This document shows, in pieces, positions 1-9,106 of a DNA stretch of 64,000 nt. Both the position numbers and the translations under genes were made by a program. The stretch is from positions 1-64,000 of the forward strand of contig JAHBXI010000003.1 in assembly GCA_019636515.1 (NCBI GenBank), written 5' to 3'. The DNA comes from Phycisphaeraceae bacterium. GTDB lineage: Bacteria; Planctomycetota; Phycisphaerae; Phycisphaerales; UBA1924. The notes beneath the pieces are model-generated. The model saw nothing but the letters and a program-made list of their open reading frames with translations, searched no databases and was not told the DNA's origin. Position 1 is the stretch's first letter. Each line of letters starts with the position of its first letter.

Positions 1-235
1 GGGTCGGGCCGAGAACTTCACACAAATGTGGTCTGGCGGAGGGTGGGGCGGGGGGCGTGGCGGGGGGGGCCGGACCTCGTGCGCGCACGAGGTCGCCTGG
101 TCCTCCGGTGCATGGTGGTGGCCGGGGGTCCGGGGGGTGCGAATGAGGCGAGTATCCGCGAAGCGGAGCCCGGGTATCGGCGAACCGGAACGCGGGGTGT
201 GCGTTCGTGCGTGGCCCATCGAGCGATTCGGGGGG
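1..235. other. Left-edge non-coding stretch
   Basis: No convincing gene is seen between the window edge and the ribokinase stop codon. The open frames here are short, Arg/Gly-rich and look like GC-driven shadows. The stretch contains G-rich runs around 45-70 and a perfect palindrome at 73-94. A gene entering from outside the window cannot be excluded. Confidence 0.5.
73..94. repeat. Perfect 22-bp palindrome downstream of the ribokinase gene
   Basis: Two 11-base arms, GACCTCGTGCG and its exact reverse complement, lie back to back with no loop. No T-run follows in either direction, so an intrinsic terminator is only weakly supported. It could be a hairpin protecting the 3' end of the leftward kinase transcript, or an operator for a gene outside the window. 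Confidence 0.6.
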
Positions 236-1252
236 TCATCGTCGGCAGAGGAGTCGGACGACTTCATCCCGGCGTGGGAGTGAGGGGATCGCGCCGTGGC
301 GTGTCGCGGCGAGCGCGCCGGCCGCGCAGGCCCAGGTCACGGTGTCCGTGAGGGCGTCGGCGTCGAGTGATGCGGCGGCGCGGTGCTCGGCGTAGCGAGC
401 CGCGAAGTACCCGCAGAAGGCATCTCCCGCGCCGACGGTGTCGGCGGCGGTGACCTCGAAGGCTGGGACTCGGCGGCACTCTCGGGCGCGGCTGAACGCG
501 GCCCCGTGCGAACCGAGGGTGATCACCGCGCAGCCGACGCCGAGTCGTTCGATCGCGTCGAGTTGCTCATCGACGGGTCGTGTGGCGACCTCGCCCGCGT
601 CGCCGCCGACCGTTGCGTGGGCGATGACCCGCGCGGCCTCGTTCTGGTTGACGATGACGACGTCCGCGGCGTCGAGCAGTTCCCACGGCAGGGGCGCGGC
701 CGGGGCCGCGTTGACCATGACGGTGGCGCCCGATTGGCTGGCGACCTGGGCCGCGCGGACGACGGCGTCCATGGGAACTTCGAGTTGCACGAGCAGCACG
801 TCGGCGGCGGCGATCAGTTCGCGGACGCTCTCGACGTGCGCGGGAGTAAGGCGGGCGTTGGCGCCGGGGGCGACCACGATCGTGTTCTCGGAAGAATTCT
901 CGCCGACGGTGATCAGCCCGACGCCCGTGGGGGCGTGGTCGTCGGTGGCCACGCCCGAGTCGCCGACGGCGTTGTCGGCCAGTTCGCGGCGGAGTCTCTG
1001 GCCGTGAGCGTCATGCCCGACCATGCCGATCATCGTGGCGAGTGCGCCCGCGCGGGCGGCGGCGACGGCCTGGTTGGCTCCCTTTCCCCCGGGGAAGGCG
1101 GAGAATGAGCCGCCAAGCAGCGTCTCTCCGGGGGAGGGAAGCCGCGGAGAGCGGACGACCAGGTCCATGTTGATGGATCCCAGGACGCAGATGTTCGCGG
1201 GGGGAGAGGTGTTCACGGGTCGATCGGAGGCGAAGTGGCGGGGCGTGGTCAT
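236..1252 (-). CDS. rbsK: Ribokinase-type PfkB sugar kinase
   Basis: This is a 338-residue PfkB-family kinase, predicted to phosphorylate ribose or a related sugar in the cytoplasm. It shows the ribokinase N-terminal pattern (ICVLGSINMDLV), the substrate-site glycines FPGGKGANQAVAAARAGA, and the C-terminal signature DTVGAGDAFCGYFA carrying the catalytic Asp and anion hole. The start was placed at the ATG giving MTTPRHF, because the longer open frame upstream overlaps the preceding gene and has Arg/Pro-rich composition unlike the family. It lies 46 bases downstream of the GH38-like glycosidase on the same strand, so the two are probably co-transcribed and may serve sugar salvage. The family is secure; the exact substrate is not. 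Confidence 0.88.
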   Translation of the reverse strand: MTTPRHFASDRPVNTSPPANICVLGSINMDLVVRSPRLPSPGETLLGGSFSAFPGGKGANQAVAAARAGALATMIGMVGHDAHGQRLRRELADNAVGDSGVATDDHAPTGVGLITVGENSSENTIVVAPGANARLTPAHVESVRELIAAADVLLVQLEVPMDAVVRAAQVASQSGATVMVNAAPAAPLPWELLDAADVVIVNQNEAARVIAHATVGGDAGEVATRPVDEQLDAIERLGVGCAVITLGSHGAAFSRARECRRVPAFEVTAADTVGAGDAFCGYFAARYAEHRAAASLDADALTDTVTWACAAGALAATRHGAIPSLPRRDEVVRLLCRR

Positions 1253-1298
1253 GCTACCGCCGTCGGGGTTGTCGGGCTTGTCGGGCTTCCGGCGCGTT

Positions 1299-3959
1299 TC
1301 AGGCCTGGTGGGTGGGTGGGGATCGGTGGACGGTCGCCCACACCTCGCGCTTTGCATCCAGGTCGCGGAAGACCTTGCGTCCCGGGATGATGTCCGCGTA
1401 GACGGTCGCGATCTCACGTGGTCGCACCTTGAAGCGCACGCGCGACCAGCACACGGGTGGAGAGATCGACCGCGCCCAGGCGGGCGGCTCGGCCGCTTCA
1501 ACGTCGAGCACGCCGGTGTCGTCGGGAGAGGCGCCGTGTTCGCGCGGAGCGGGCGGCCCGTCGCGCAGGACCTCGCCCAGCAGGTTGGTCTTGTAGGCCG
1601 AGGCGACCGGGCCGGCGATCACGAGTGAGACTTCGGCGGGCTTGCCCTCCCATTCGACCAGTCGCACGACGAACGGGTGGGAGCAGGCTCCATCGGAATC
1701 CCGGCTCATGCGGTGTCCGGCCCACGCGGGGAGGCGATCTCCCGCCGCCGGGGACTCCCGGAAGAAGGCCTGTGCCAGGACAAAGGGGGCGTTTTCGATG
1801 TGCAGCGGGCCGAACACAGCGGGCATCGGCGGGGCGTCGTGGAACTCGGATGGGAACGACGACCGGGCCTCTCGCGGGAGTTGGTTCATCGCCACCACGG
1901 CGGGGCGGTCGGGATCCGCGGGGCCGTCTGGCTCGAAGCGGAAGGTGGCGGTGAATTTTCCGTTGACGCGGGGTTCATCCCAGGGGTCCCTGGCGGTCAG
2001 GACGGCCCGGAGCGTCGGGTGGAGAAACCACTGCTGCGAGCCGTCGTGGCGGATTACAAGCGATCGACTGTCCCTTGTATCCCTGAGCCGGACCCAGGTC
2101 AGGCTGGTGAACGCGTGCTCGACTTCTTCGAACCACTGCGGCGAGGTCATCCAGTCTCCGGTTGGGTACTTCCGCCGCCCGGGGCGTGGGTTGTTCGCGG
2201 GTTCGTGGGAGTAGGGGGTGTCGCGGGCGACCGCGGGCGCATGGAGCCCGGTGTGGAAATCGAGCGTCAGCGATCCGGCGAACCCCGGGGTATCGCAGAT
2301 GAACCCGTCGGAATCAAGAGTAAGTTCGATGCCGCGGCTGTTCGGGTGGGCCGACATCCGTAGCGAGCCGCAGGCCTCGTCGATGAATCGAGAGACGAGG
2401 CGCTGCTCACCTGTTTTCTCCTCGCGTTCGATCGAGACACCTTGCAGGCGCGGGCGAGACGCCGCCGAGGCCAGAACAGGCCGTGCCACGGGCATGGAGC
2501 CGTCCGCCAGTCCATCCGGATACTCGGGCGTGGTGACCTGGGCGATCGCCCCGGTCGCCCGGCAGACCCCGACGCTCCAGGGTCCTCGGCGGAGTTCGAT
2601 GCGGTCATCGGATTCAACAACGTCGATCGGGTGGACGGCGGAGGCGCCGCCCGAATCGAGGATTCGGAAGCCAAACGGTGGGACATCACGTGCGGCGACG
2701 CGCCGCTCGCTCCCTGGTTCGTGGAATTCAACGTCCCTGATCCGGCCCGTCGTGTTGAAGACCAGGACCCGCGGATGGTCGAGGTTCGGCGGACCCAGGA
2801 GCCGGCGTGCGCTGCGTTCAAGGACATGCGAGGCCAGGCGCTCGACACGGTCCAGGGTCGCGTACGCGACGTGCCCGCAAAGTCCCTCGCATTCGTGGTT
2901 GTCGTGGTGCTGGCTCGCCAGCAGTTCTCGCCAGGAGTCCTCGAGTTCCCAGGTCGGGTAGAGGTCCCACTGGGCGTAGGGGCGTGCGAAGAGGCTTGCG
3001 ACGGCGGACGCGGCCTCCGTGGAAACGAGCAGGTCTTCCAGTCGTCGGGAGCGGCGAGGATGGCGGTCGCCGTTCTTGCCCAGTGTCATCCCGTGCCATA
3101 CGTCGTCCATCGCGTAGCGCCGCGCAGGGATGTGGGCGTCGGCGGCGAGTGACAACTCCCGTATCAGGCCGCTGATCGTTGCGGTTCGCACCTCGAACCT
3201 CGCGTCGGAGAGCAGTCCGCGGAGCCGTGGGAGGAGGATCTCGGATCGGCACATCCAGTCGGGACTGGGCATCAGTTCAAGCCACTGGACGATGGCACGC
3301 GGCGTATCGAGCACGCGGGACGGGGCGTCGGGGGACGAAGCCTCCCCGGCGCCGGTGCTGGTAATGACCTTGTCGAGAAGGCCATCGAAGTCCTCCGGCC
3401 ACTGGTGGACGTTGAGTTCTCCACGGGGCAGGGCCGGGAGAGAGGTTCCGTCGATTCCTTCCCATCGGATCAGCGGCTCGGGTTCGACGGGGATCTCCGG
3501 CGTGTGCCACGTCCACTGGAAGAAAAGGCATGCGCCCGTGTACCCGCACTGGGCGAGCATCTGAGGCAACTGTGGGAAGAAGTAGAACTCCTCTTCCCAG
3601 AACGAGCGGGGGAAAACCCCAAGCGTGCGGCGGAGGGCGCGGGCACCGAACGTCAACTGCCGTATGTTTGATTCCCCGCCGTGAAAAAGCCCGTAGGGCT
3701 GCCCGTAGGTTCCCCCGACGGGCTCGATGGTTCCATCGGCCACGGCTTCTCGGAGTCGGCCCAAACTCTCGGGGCACTCGGCGGCCATTTTCTCGTACCC
3801 GACGGCGTCGAAATTGACGTTGCCGCGCGCCCCGGTTGCCCGGACCAGGGCGAGCATGTCGTCGGTCGATCCCGGGAGCACGCCGTACCCCCACAGCCAC
3901 TGCATGTCCGCCCAGTGCATGTGGTTGCCGAAGGTGTAGTACAGGATTGGACGGGCCAT
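1299..3959 (-). CDS. Atypical GH38-like alpha-mannosidase family glycosidase
   Basis: This 886-residue protein has the GH38 layout: an N-terminal deacetylase-like catalytic barrel (about 1-290), a helical region ending in the conserved LASQHHDNHECEGLCG, which corresponds to the metal-binding HHD of GH38, then long beta-rich C-terminal domains. It differs from classical members at key places. The first motif reads GNHMHWADMQW instead of the usual HxHxDxxW, and the nucleophile segment normally written WQIDPFG reads FWEEEFYFFPQ. It may be a divergent retaining glycosidase using another acid, or have altered activity. No signal peptide is evident. ATG 3959 was chosen over a start 42 bases upstream because family similarity begins there. 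It is the probable first gene of an operon with the ribokinase. Confidence 0.72.
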   Translation of the reverse strand: MARPILYYTFGNHMHWADMQWLWGYGVLPGSTDDMLALVRATGARGNVNFDAVGYEKMAAECPESLGRLREAVADGTIEPVGGTYGQPYGLFHGGESNIRQLTFGARALRRTLGVFPRSFWEEEFYFFPQLPQMLAQCGYTGACLFFQWTWHTPEIPVEPEPLIRWEGIDGTSLPALPRGELNVHQWPEDFDGLLDKVITSTGAGEASSPDAPSRVLDTPRAIVQWLELMPSPDWMCRSEILLPRLRGLLSDARFEVRTATISGLIRELSLAADAHIPARRYAMDDVWHGMTLGKNGDRHPRRSRRLEDLLVSTEAASAVASLFARPYAQWDLYPTWELEDSWRELLASQHHDNHECEGLCGHVAYATLDRVERLASHVLERSARRLLGPPNLDHPRVLVFNTTGRIRDVEFHEPGSERRVAARDVPPFGFRILDSGGASAVHPIDVVESDDRIELRRGPWSVGVCRATGAIAQVTTPEYPDGLADGSMPVARPVLASAASRPRLQGVSIEREEKTGEQRLVSRFIDEACGSLRMSAHPNSRGIELTLDSDGFICDTPGFAGSLTLDFHTGLHAPAVARDTPYSHEPANNPRPGRRKYPTGDWMTSPQWFEEVEHAFTSLTWVRLRDTRDSRSLVIRHDGSQQWFLHPTLRAVLTARDPWDEPRVNGKFTATFRFEPDGPADPDRPAVVAMNQLPREARSSFPSEFHDAPPMPAVFGPLHIENAPFVLAQAFFRESPAAGDRLPAWAGHRMSRDSDGACSHPFVVRLVEWEGKPAEVSLVIAGPVASAYKTNLLGEVLRDGPPAPREHGASPDDTGVLDVEAAEPPAWARSISPPVCWSRVRFKVRPREIATVYADIIPGRKVFRDLDAKREVWATVHRSPPTHQA

Positions 3960-4082
3960 GGTCGAGTGACGATTCCGGGTGAGCCAACTCCCCGTACTCA
4001 ATCGTGAACACGCGGATCGGCGCGTGCCGTCACCTCGCGCGCGGCCATCAAGGGAGAGAGATGGCGAGGTGCCCGGCGGGGA

Positions 4083-4913
4083 TCACCCCCCGCCGTCGCT
4101 CGGGCGAGGGATGCGAACCGGACCGGCGGGTGTCCTTCGGATCGTTTCGCCGTCGTTCGCGGGGGAATCGGTCGTTGCGGGCGAGGTTCGATCGGGGAAC
4201 GTGGACGGATCCATGTCGGCGTCGAGGTCGTCGAGCGAGGGCATGGACCCGAAGGAGGCGATCACGGGGTCGAGCGAGACACCGGGCTTTTCCCAGTCGC
4301 TGGCGCGTGGGAAGACGGTGTCGGGTCCCGGCACGCCGGTGAAGAGGGTGCGATCACCCGTCTTGATGGCGGCCCAGTTCAGCACGTACGCGCCCTGCGG
4401 GTCCTGGATCGCGAGGGAGACCATCCCCGCTCCGCCCGATTCAATGACTCGAACCACCCGGATGGCCTCGATGGCCTCGGTGGCGTCCTCCCACTCGCCC
4501 GATCCCAGGAGCGAAGTAAGGACCGTTCCTCCCGTTGGGTCCAGCAGGCCGCGCATGGAGTCCGAATCGCCGCGGATGATCGCGTCGGCGAGCGAGAGGA
4601 TGCCGCGTGCCAGGCCCTCGTCGGTAGGGGCTTTGCTTTGCGCGAAGTGAACGCGGGCGTCGATGCGCATGGACTGTCGGAGGGGGTCGATCTCGATCGG
4701 CGGCGGCGGTGGTGGCGGCGGCGGTGGTGGCGGTGGCGGCGGCGGGGGCGGTTCTTCTTTCTTGCAACCGGGGGCGACGGCCACGATCGCCACGGACACC
4801 GCGATCACGGGGGCGGCGGTGGCAAGCCAGGATAAGCCGGCGGCGAGCGCGGCGGGCAAGGCCGCGGGACGGAAGACGGCCGGGGCTTTGCGTGAGCGTT
4901 CAGGGTTCTTCAT
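4083..4913 (-). CDS. Putative lipoprotein with an 18-proline run
   Basis: I do not recognise this 276-residue protein. It has a hydrophobic N-terminal segment (about 17-49) ending in VAPGCKKEE, a weak lipobox with Cys50, so it is probably a membrane-anchored lipoprotein. Directly after come 18 consecutive prolines (about residues 55-72), encoded by CCG/CCA/CCC-type codons, presumably a rigid spacer. The rest looks like a small alpha/beta domain (VRVIESGGAGMVSLAIQDPQGAYVLNWAAIKTG) followed by a disordered Pro/Asp/Thr-rich tail. Its start overlaps the end of fabD by 14 bases, so translation is probably coupled. Function unknown. Confidence 0.72.
   Translation of the reverse strand: MKNPERSRKAPAVFRPAALPAALAAGLSWLATAAPVIAVSVAIVAVAPGCKKEEPPPPPPPPPPPPPPPPPPIEIDPLRQSMRIDARVHFAQSKAPTDEGLARGILSLADAIIRGDSDSMRGLLDPTGGTVLTSLLGSGEWEDATEAIEAIRVVRVIESGGAGMVSLAIQDPQGAYVLNWAAIKTGDRTLFTGVPGPDTVFPRASDWEKPGVSLDPVIASFGSMPSLDDLDADMDPSTFPDRTSPATTDSPANDGETIRRTPAGPVRIPRPSDGGG
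4692..4755. repeat. GGN trinucleotide tract encoding polyproline
   Basis: On the plus strand this is a nearly pure run of GGC, GGT and GGG triplets. On the minus strand it encodes the 18 prolines of the lipoprotein at 4083-4913. Such tracts are prone to length change by replication slippage. Confidence 0.8.
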
Positions 4914-5838
4914 GGTTGATGACCTTGGTGTTCTTGTCGATGCGTCGCATCAGCCCGGCGAGGGTTCGCCCCGGAGCGAGTTCGTGGAATCCGGCCTTGA
5001 AGCCGGCGAGAAGCCACTCGCACGACGCGGACCATCGCACGGGGCATGTGAGTTGTTCAACCAGCCGCCGCCGGATGGAGGCGGGGTCGGGGTCGTGAGG
5101 TCTCGCGGTGACGTTGGAGATGACGACCGATCGCGGAGCGGAAATCGCGGCGCGGCCGAGCGCTTCGGCCAGGGCGTCGGCGGCGGGCTGCATCAGGGGC
5201 GAGTGGAACGCGCCCGCGACGGGCAGGGGCGTGGCCCGAAGGCCCAGTTCGGTGGCGGCCGCGACGGCCCGTTCGCACGCGGTCGCGTGTCCGCTCAGGA
5301 CGATCTGGCCCGGGGCGTTGAAGTTGGCGCAGACCAGGACTTCCCCGCCGCGGGCCTTGTCGCAGACGGCTTGGGCCTGCGCTTCATCGGCGCCGATCAG
5401 GGCGAGCATGCCGCCCGGGGAGGCCTCGGCGGCTTCCTGCATGGCTCGGCCGCGCAGCGCGACCAGTTCGAGCGCCTCTTCAAAGGCCATCGAGCCCGCG
5501 ATGACCAGGGCCGTGTACTCGCCCAGGGAGAGCCCCGCGGTGGCCGCGATGGGAGCCTCTCCCCGGGCAAAGCCCGCGCTCGCGGTCAGTCCCATCCAGC
5601 ACGCCATGGAAGCGGTGAAGATGGCGGGCTGGGACACATCCGTCCGGTTCAAGCGGTCAACCGGACCATCGAAACACAACGAAGAGAGCAAAGCCCCGAG
5701 CCGGTTGCCGATCACCCGGTCGGCCAGGTCAAAGACCTCGCGCGACTCGGCCGACGCGGCGTGCCAGGCTTTTCCCATGCCGACGGATTGGGCCCCCTGC
5801 CCTGGGCAGATGATCACCATGGATTCGTTCATCTCCAT
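4900..5838 (-). CDS. fabD: Malonyl-CoA:ACP transacylase
   Basis: This 312-residue enzyme transfers malonyl from CoA to acyl carrier protein, feeding fatty-acid synthesis in the cytoplasm. It opens with the family pattern VIICPGQGAQSVGMG. The nucleophile elbow is GLSLGEYTAL, where the usual His before the catalytic Ser (GHSxGE) is Leu. The conserved Arg lies in VALRGRAM and the catalytic His in VAGAFHSPLM. Length is normal for FabD. It is not next to other fab genes, which is not unusual. The downstream lipoprotein gene overlaps its 3' end. The start could be Met1, Met3 or Met7. Confidence 0.92.
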   Translation of the reverse strand: MEMNESMVIICPGQGAQSVGMGKAWHAASAESREVFDLADRVIGNRLGALLSSLCFDGPVDRLNRTDVSQPAIFTASMACWMGLTASAGFARGEAPIAATAGLSLGEYTALVIAGSMAFEEALELVALRGRAMQEAAEASPGGMLALIGADEAQAQAVCDKARGGEVLVCANFNAPGQIVLSGHATACERAVAAATELGLRATPLPVAGAFHSPLMQPAADALAEALGRAAISAPRSVVISNVTARPHDPDPASIRRRLVEQLTCPVRWSASCEWLLAGFKAGFHELAPGRTLAGLMRRIDKNTKVINHEEP

Positions 5839-5870
5839 GAATCATACCGACGACGGGACATCTGCGGGCG

Positions 5871-7748
5871 ATGGCCCTGATTCTCGACATACTGTCGGGG
5901 GTGGTGACCAAGAGACGGGATACGGCACGGTGGCTCTGGGAGGCATCCGCCGCCGCGTGGCTCGGACTGGGCGGCTGCGGGGCGACGCCGGGCGAGTACG
6001 GACGGGTTTGGGTCGATGAGCGCGTGCTTCTCGAACCGGCCGACCAGCGCACCGACGCCGTGACCGGGCACACCCTGGTGATCCCCGTCGAGGTCCGAGG
6101 GTCGCTTCCGAAAAAAGCCGCGGGCGTGTACTCGCCGGACGTGCGTCTTGCCGACGGTTCGCCGGTCAAGGCCGCGCTTCGATGGATCACCGTTCACCCC
6201 ACCGACGCGATGGATCGGGCGGGTTCGTGGTCATGGCTCCCCGAGGCGGGTCGCTGGAAGACGTACGACCACCCGCCCCCGGCTGACGCGTCCGGATTGG
6301 TCATGGCCGTGCTGGCGGTCGACTTGTCGGATGCTCCGGCGGGCGGCGATCTGCTGATTGGCCGTCGGCGTGTCGCGTTGAACTGGGTACCTTCGCCCGC
6401 GATCATCGCGTCGGACCCCTCGGTTCGGCTTGGTCCGGCGCTTCCTCCGGGCGTGCGGGACAACCCGCTCCTGTCGGTCATGACCCGGGATGAGCGGCAC
6501 AGCCCGGTCCGTCGGTGGCGTTACCGCCTGATGTCGTCGGGGCTGCATCCGTTGACGCCGGTTTCGGTGCCGGCGGGTGACGCCGGGGTGTTCGCGGACC
6601 CCGTGCTGGAGGCGATGGCCGCGCAGAAAGAGGCCCGCTGGTCGGTCGCGATCGGGACGATCGAGCGCCGCGACCCGGACCTGGCCGCGGACCTGTCGGC
6701 CCGGTTGTGCGCGGTGGTGATTTTTGATGGATCCCGGGTCGTCGCCCCGGCCTGGGCGACGGACCAGTCGGAACTCGATGCGTTGTTGCTCGATCTTCTC
6801 GATCCGTCCCTGGACCACGAGGCCAGGAGCGAGCGGGTCCGGGCGTGGATCGGGGATTCTCCTCCCGCGCACGCGTGGGTGATTGATGATGCGGCCGAGC
6901 GCGACGCCGAATCGGGCGCCAACGCGGCCCTGGCGGGTGTTGTGAATTTTGAGCGACGGCCCCACCTGGGATGGACGGCGTGGGCCGACGCCTCGGGGCG
7001 GGAGATCGAGGCCCGACCCGATCCGGTGACCATCGCGCCGATGTCGGCGTCCACGGTCCTGGCCCCGGTGCCCGCCGACGCGGTGGTGACCCTTCGATCG
7101 GCGGATGGATCGGAGGTGAAGGCCGCCGCGCTGACGGTTCACCTGGGCCCGTGGGAATCGAGGGTCGTGGTCGATGCGACCGCCACGCCGGCCGAGCCGC
7201 CCGGAGTTTCGATCGGGCCTCTGGTCCCGGACGTCACGCTGGAGGGTTTTCTTGGCGGGCGGGGCACGCGAGCCGTGGAGAGGTCCTGGGCGACCCGGGC
7301 CTCCCTCCGCCGGGGGGCGTGGGAGGAAGCCCCTCCGGGCCATTCTCCGTCGGTCGCGCCGTGGGAGTTGCATATCGAGTGTTCACGCCCGGATTCGGAG
7401 CGGGTGTCGTCGCCGGGAAGCGTGGCCGGGGACCAGGTCCGCATCCACGTTGGTTCAAGGTCCGCACCGGCCCTGGTTCTGCGCGTGGACGAATCGGGCG
7501 CGGTCGTGCGCGAGGATGATCGCGGTTTGATGGGCTACTCCGCCATGGTCCGCGTGACGCGCGAACCCGATCGATGGACGGCGATCGTCCGGGTCCCTTC
7601 CGACGCGGTCGAGAGCCGGGGGATCCTTCGGATTGGCCTGGAGCGAACCGACTCGCGCGGGCTTCGGTCGGCCTGGCCCAGGGCGATGCTTCCCTGGCAG
7701 GCGGTCCCCGGGCGGGCCGTGATCGATCTCGCGGCGTGGGATCGATGA
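5871..7748 (+). CDS. Putative exported lipoprotein of unknown function
   Basis: This 625-residue protein is not recognised. A hydrophobic stretch near residues 22-36 ends in LGLGGCGATPG, a good lipobox, so it is probably exported and lipid-anchored. The central part (about 190-350) is alpha/beta-like. The C-terminal half (about 400-625) carries acidic and aromatic residues spaced like those of carbohydrate-binding or sugar-related sandwich domains, but this is only an impression. It is divergent from fabD, with starts about 32 bases apart, so the two share a very short promoter region. No catalytic motif was identified. Confidence 0.72.
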   Translation: MALILDILSGVVTKRRDTARWLWEASAAAWLGLGGCGATPGEYGRVWVDERVLLEPADQRTDAVTGHTLVIPVEVRGSLPKKAAGVYSPDVRLADGSPVKAALRWITVHPTDAMDRAGSWSWLPEAGRWKTYDHPPPADASGLVMAVLAVDLSDAPAGGDLLIGRRRVALNWVPSPAIIASDPSVRLGPALPPGVRDNPLLSVMTRDERHSPVRRWRYRLMSSGLHPLTPVSVPAGDAGVFADPVLEAMAAQKEARWSVAIGTIERRDPDLAADLSARLCAVVIFDGSRVVAPAWATDQSELDALLLDLLDPSLDHEARSERVRAWIGDSPPAHAWVIDDAAERDAESGANAALAGVVNFERRPHLGWTAWADASGREIEARPDPVTIAPMSASTVLAPVPADAVVTLRSADGSEVKAAALTVHLGPWESRVVVDATATPAEPPGVSIGPLVPDVTLEGFLGGRGTRAVERSWATRASLRRGAWEEAPPGHSPSVAPWELHIECSRPDSERVSSPGSVAGDQVRIHVGSRSAPALVLRVDESGAVVREDDRGLMGYSAMVRVTREPDRWTAIVRVPSDAVESRGILRIGLERTDSRGLRSAWPRAMLPWQAVPGRAVIDLAAWDR

Positions 7749-7806
7749 GACGTCCGGGCGGGTGGTATCGCGCGTCGGTGCGAGGTCGGGAGAGGTACTC
7801 TTGGGC

Positions 7807-8121
7807 ATGAGCGACTCCGCCGGCATCCGCGTCCGTGAATTTCAGGAACTCATCCGAGAGCGGTACTTCGCGACCGATTCGGCCCGGGGGACGGCCGGGA
7901 CGTTCATGTGGTTCATCGAGGAAGTGGGGGAACTCTCGACGTCACTCCAGGACAACCTGCCGGGCAAATCGCCGACCCAGGCCCAGCGCGCGAACCTTGC
8001 CGAGGAGTTCGCGGACGTGTTCGCGTGGCTGTGTACGCTGGCGAACATCCACGGGGTTGACCTGGCGCGCTCGCTGGAGAAGTACACCGACCCCGGCCGC
8101 GTGACGGGGGTGAAGGACTGA
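7807..8121 (+). CDS. MazG-like nucleotide pyrophosphohydrolase
   Basis: This 104-residue all-alpha protein matches the short MazG-like family, which hydrolyses (d)NTPs to monophosphate and pyrophosphate. The metal-binding acids are visible: WFIEEVGELSTSL gives the EExxE motif, and LAEEFADVFAWLCTLAN gives the second ExxD motif. The start was set at the ATG giving MSDSAG, behind a GGGAGAGG-type ribosome-binding site. An upstream in-frame start would add 15 residues without family similarity. It is probably a housekeeping or stress nucleotide sanitiser. Confidence 0.82.
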   Translation: MSDSAGIRVREFQELIRERYFATDSARGTAGTFMWFIEEVGELSTSLQDNLPGKSPTQAQRANLAEEFADVFAWLCTLANIHGVDLARSLEKYTDPGRVTGVKD

Positions 8122-8138
8122 GCCTGTCGCGAGGCCGG

Positions 8139-8954
8139 TCAGGTCTCGGCGAGCCACCAGCGCCGCCGCAGCCGCACCGGCTTGTGCCGCTCGAGGCTTT
8201 TGCGGATCGCGTCCGTCGCCACGTCCGGGTCGTCGGTCACGGTGAGCAGTTCGGCGTCTCCGGGGCTGATGGTGCCGCGCTCTTTCATGGCTTGGATGAA
8301 GTCGATCAGGGGGCGCCAGTAGTCGGTGCCCATCAGGACGATCGCGAAATCCCGGATCTTGCGGGTCTGGACGAGTGTCAGGGTCTCGAAGACCTCGTCG
8401 AGCGTGCCGAACCCTCCGGGGAGGACCACGAACGCGTAGGAGTACTTGACCAGCATGACCTTTCGGACAAAGAAATACTTGAACTCCACGAATCGGTCCA
8501 CGTAGGGGTTTGGCTGCTGCTCCATCGGGAGCGTGATGTTGCACCCGATCGAGCGCCCCCCGCGCTCCTTCGCGCCGCGGTTGGCCGCTTCCATGATCCC
8601 GGGTCCGCCGCCGGTCATGACGGTCAGCCCCATGTCGGCGATGCGTCGGCCCATGTCGCGGCCCAACTCGTAGTACCGGTGGTCCTCCGGGAAGCGGGCC
8701 GATCCGAAGACCGTCACGCACGGGCCGACAAAGTGCAGCGATCGGAACCCGCGCACGACCTCCGCGAAGATCCGCAGCGCCCGGGTCAGTTCCGTCAGGC
8801 GGTCGAACGGGCCTTCCAGGAAACTCCGGGCGTCCGAACTGGAGGGGTTTTTCCCCCACCACCCCTGCTCGGCGGCGATCGGCCCCGACCGAGGCATGGC
8901 CGCGCCCGGTTGGGGCGAAGCGGGCACCCGCGTGTTCATCGCCGCCTGGTCCAT
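8139..8954 (-). CDS. LOG-family Rossmann protein (TIGR00730 type)
   Basis: This 271-residue protein belongs to the LOG/lysine-decarboxylase-like family, often cytokinin-riboside 5'-monophosphate phosphoribohydrolases or related nucleotide-binding proteins. The diagnostic motifs are TGGGPGIMEAANRGA and LPGGFGTLDEVFE (PGGxGTxxE). About 75 residues precede the Rossmann core, typical of the longer bacterial subgroup. ATG 8954 was chosen because the 78 residues upstream in the open frame have shadow-like composition and reach into the region upstream of the divergent LuxR gene. True substrate unknown. Confidence 0.85.
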   Translation of the reverse strand: MDQAAMNTRVPASPQPGAAMPRSGPIAAEQGWWGKNPSSSDARSFLEGPFDRLTELTRALRIFAEVVRGFRSLHFVGPCVTVFGSARFPEDHRYYELGRDMGRRIADMGLTVMTGGGPGIMEAANRGAKERGGRSIGCNITLPMEQQPNPYVDRFVEFKYFFVRKVMLVKYSYAFVVLPGGFGTLDEVFETLTLVQTRKIRDFAIVLMGTDYWRPLIDFIQAMKERGTISPGDAELLTVTDDPDVATDAIRKSLERHKPVRLRRRWWLAET

Positions 8955-9106
8955 CGGTCGTAGCGTATCGGTCACGCGGCCTGGAGGGGGTGAATCCCCG
9001 GGATCGTGCCTGGTCGGTGGCGGACGACCTGAACGCACGTACACTCCACGGTTCGCCCGCGAGTTCTCGTGCTTGCGGTGAAAAGCCAAGAGGCCACGGG
9101 TCAAGC

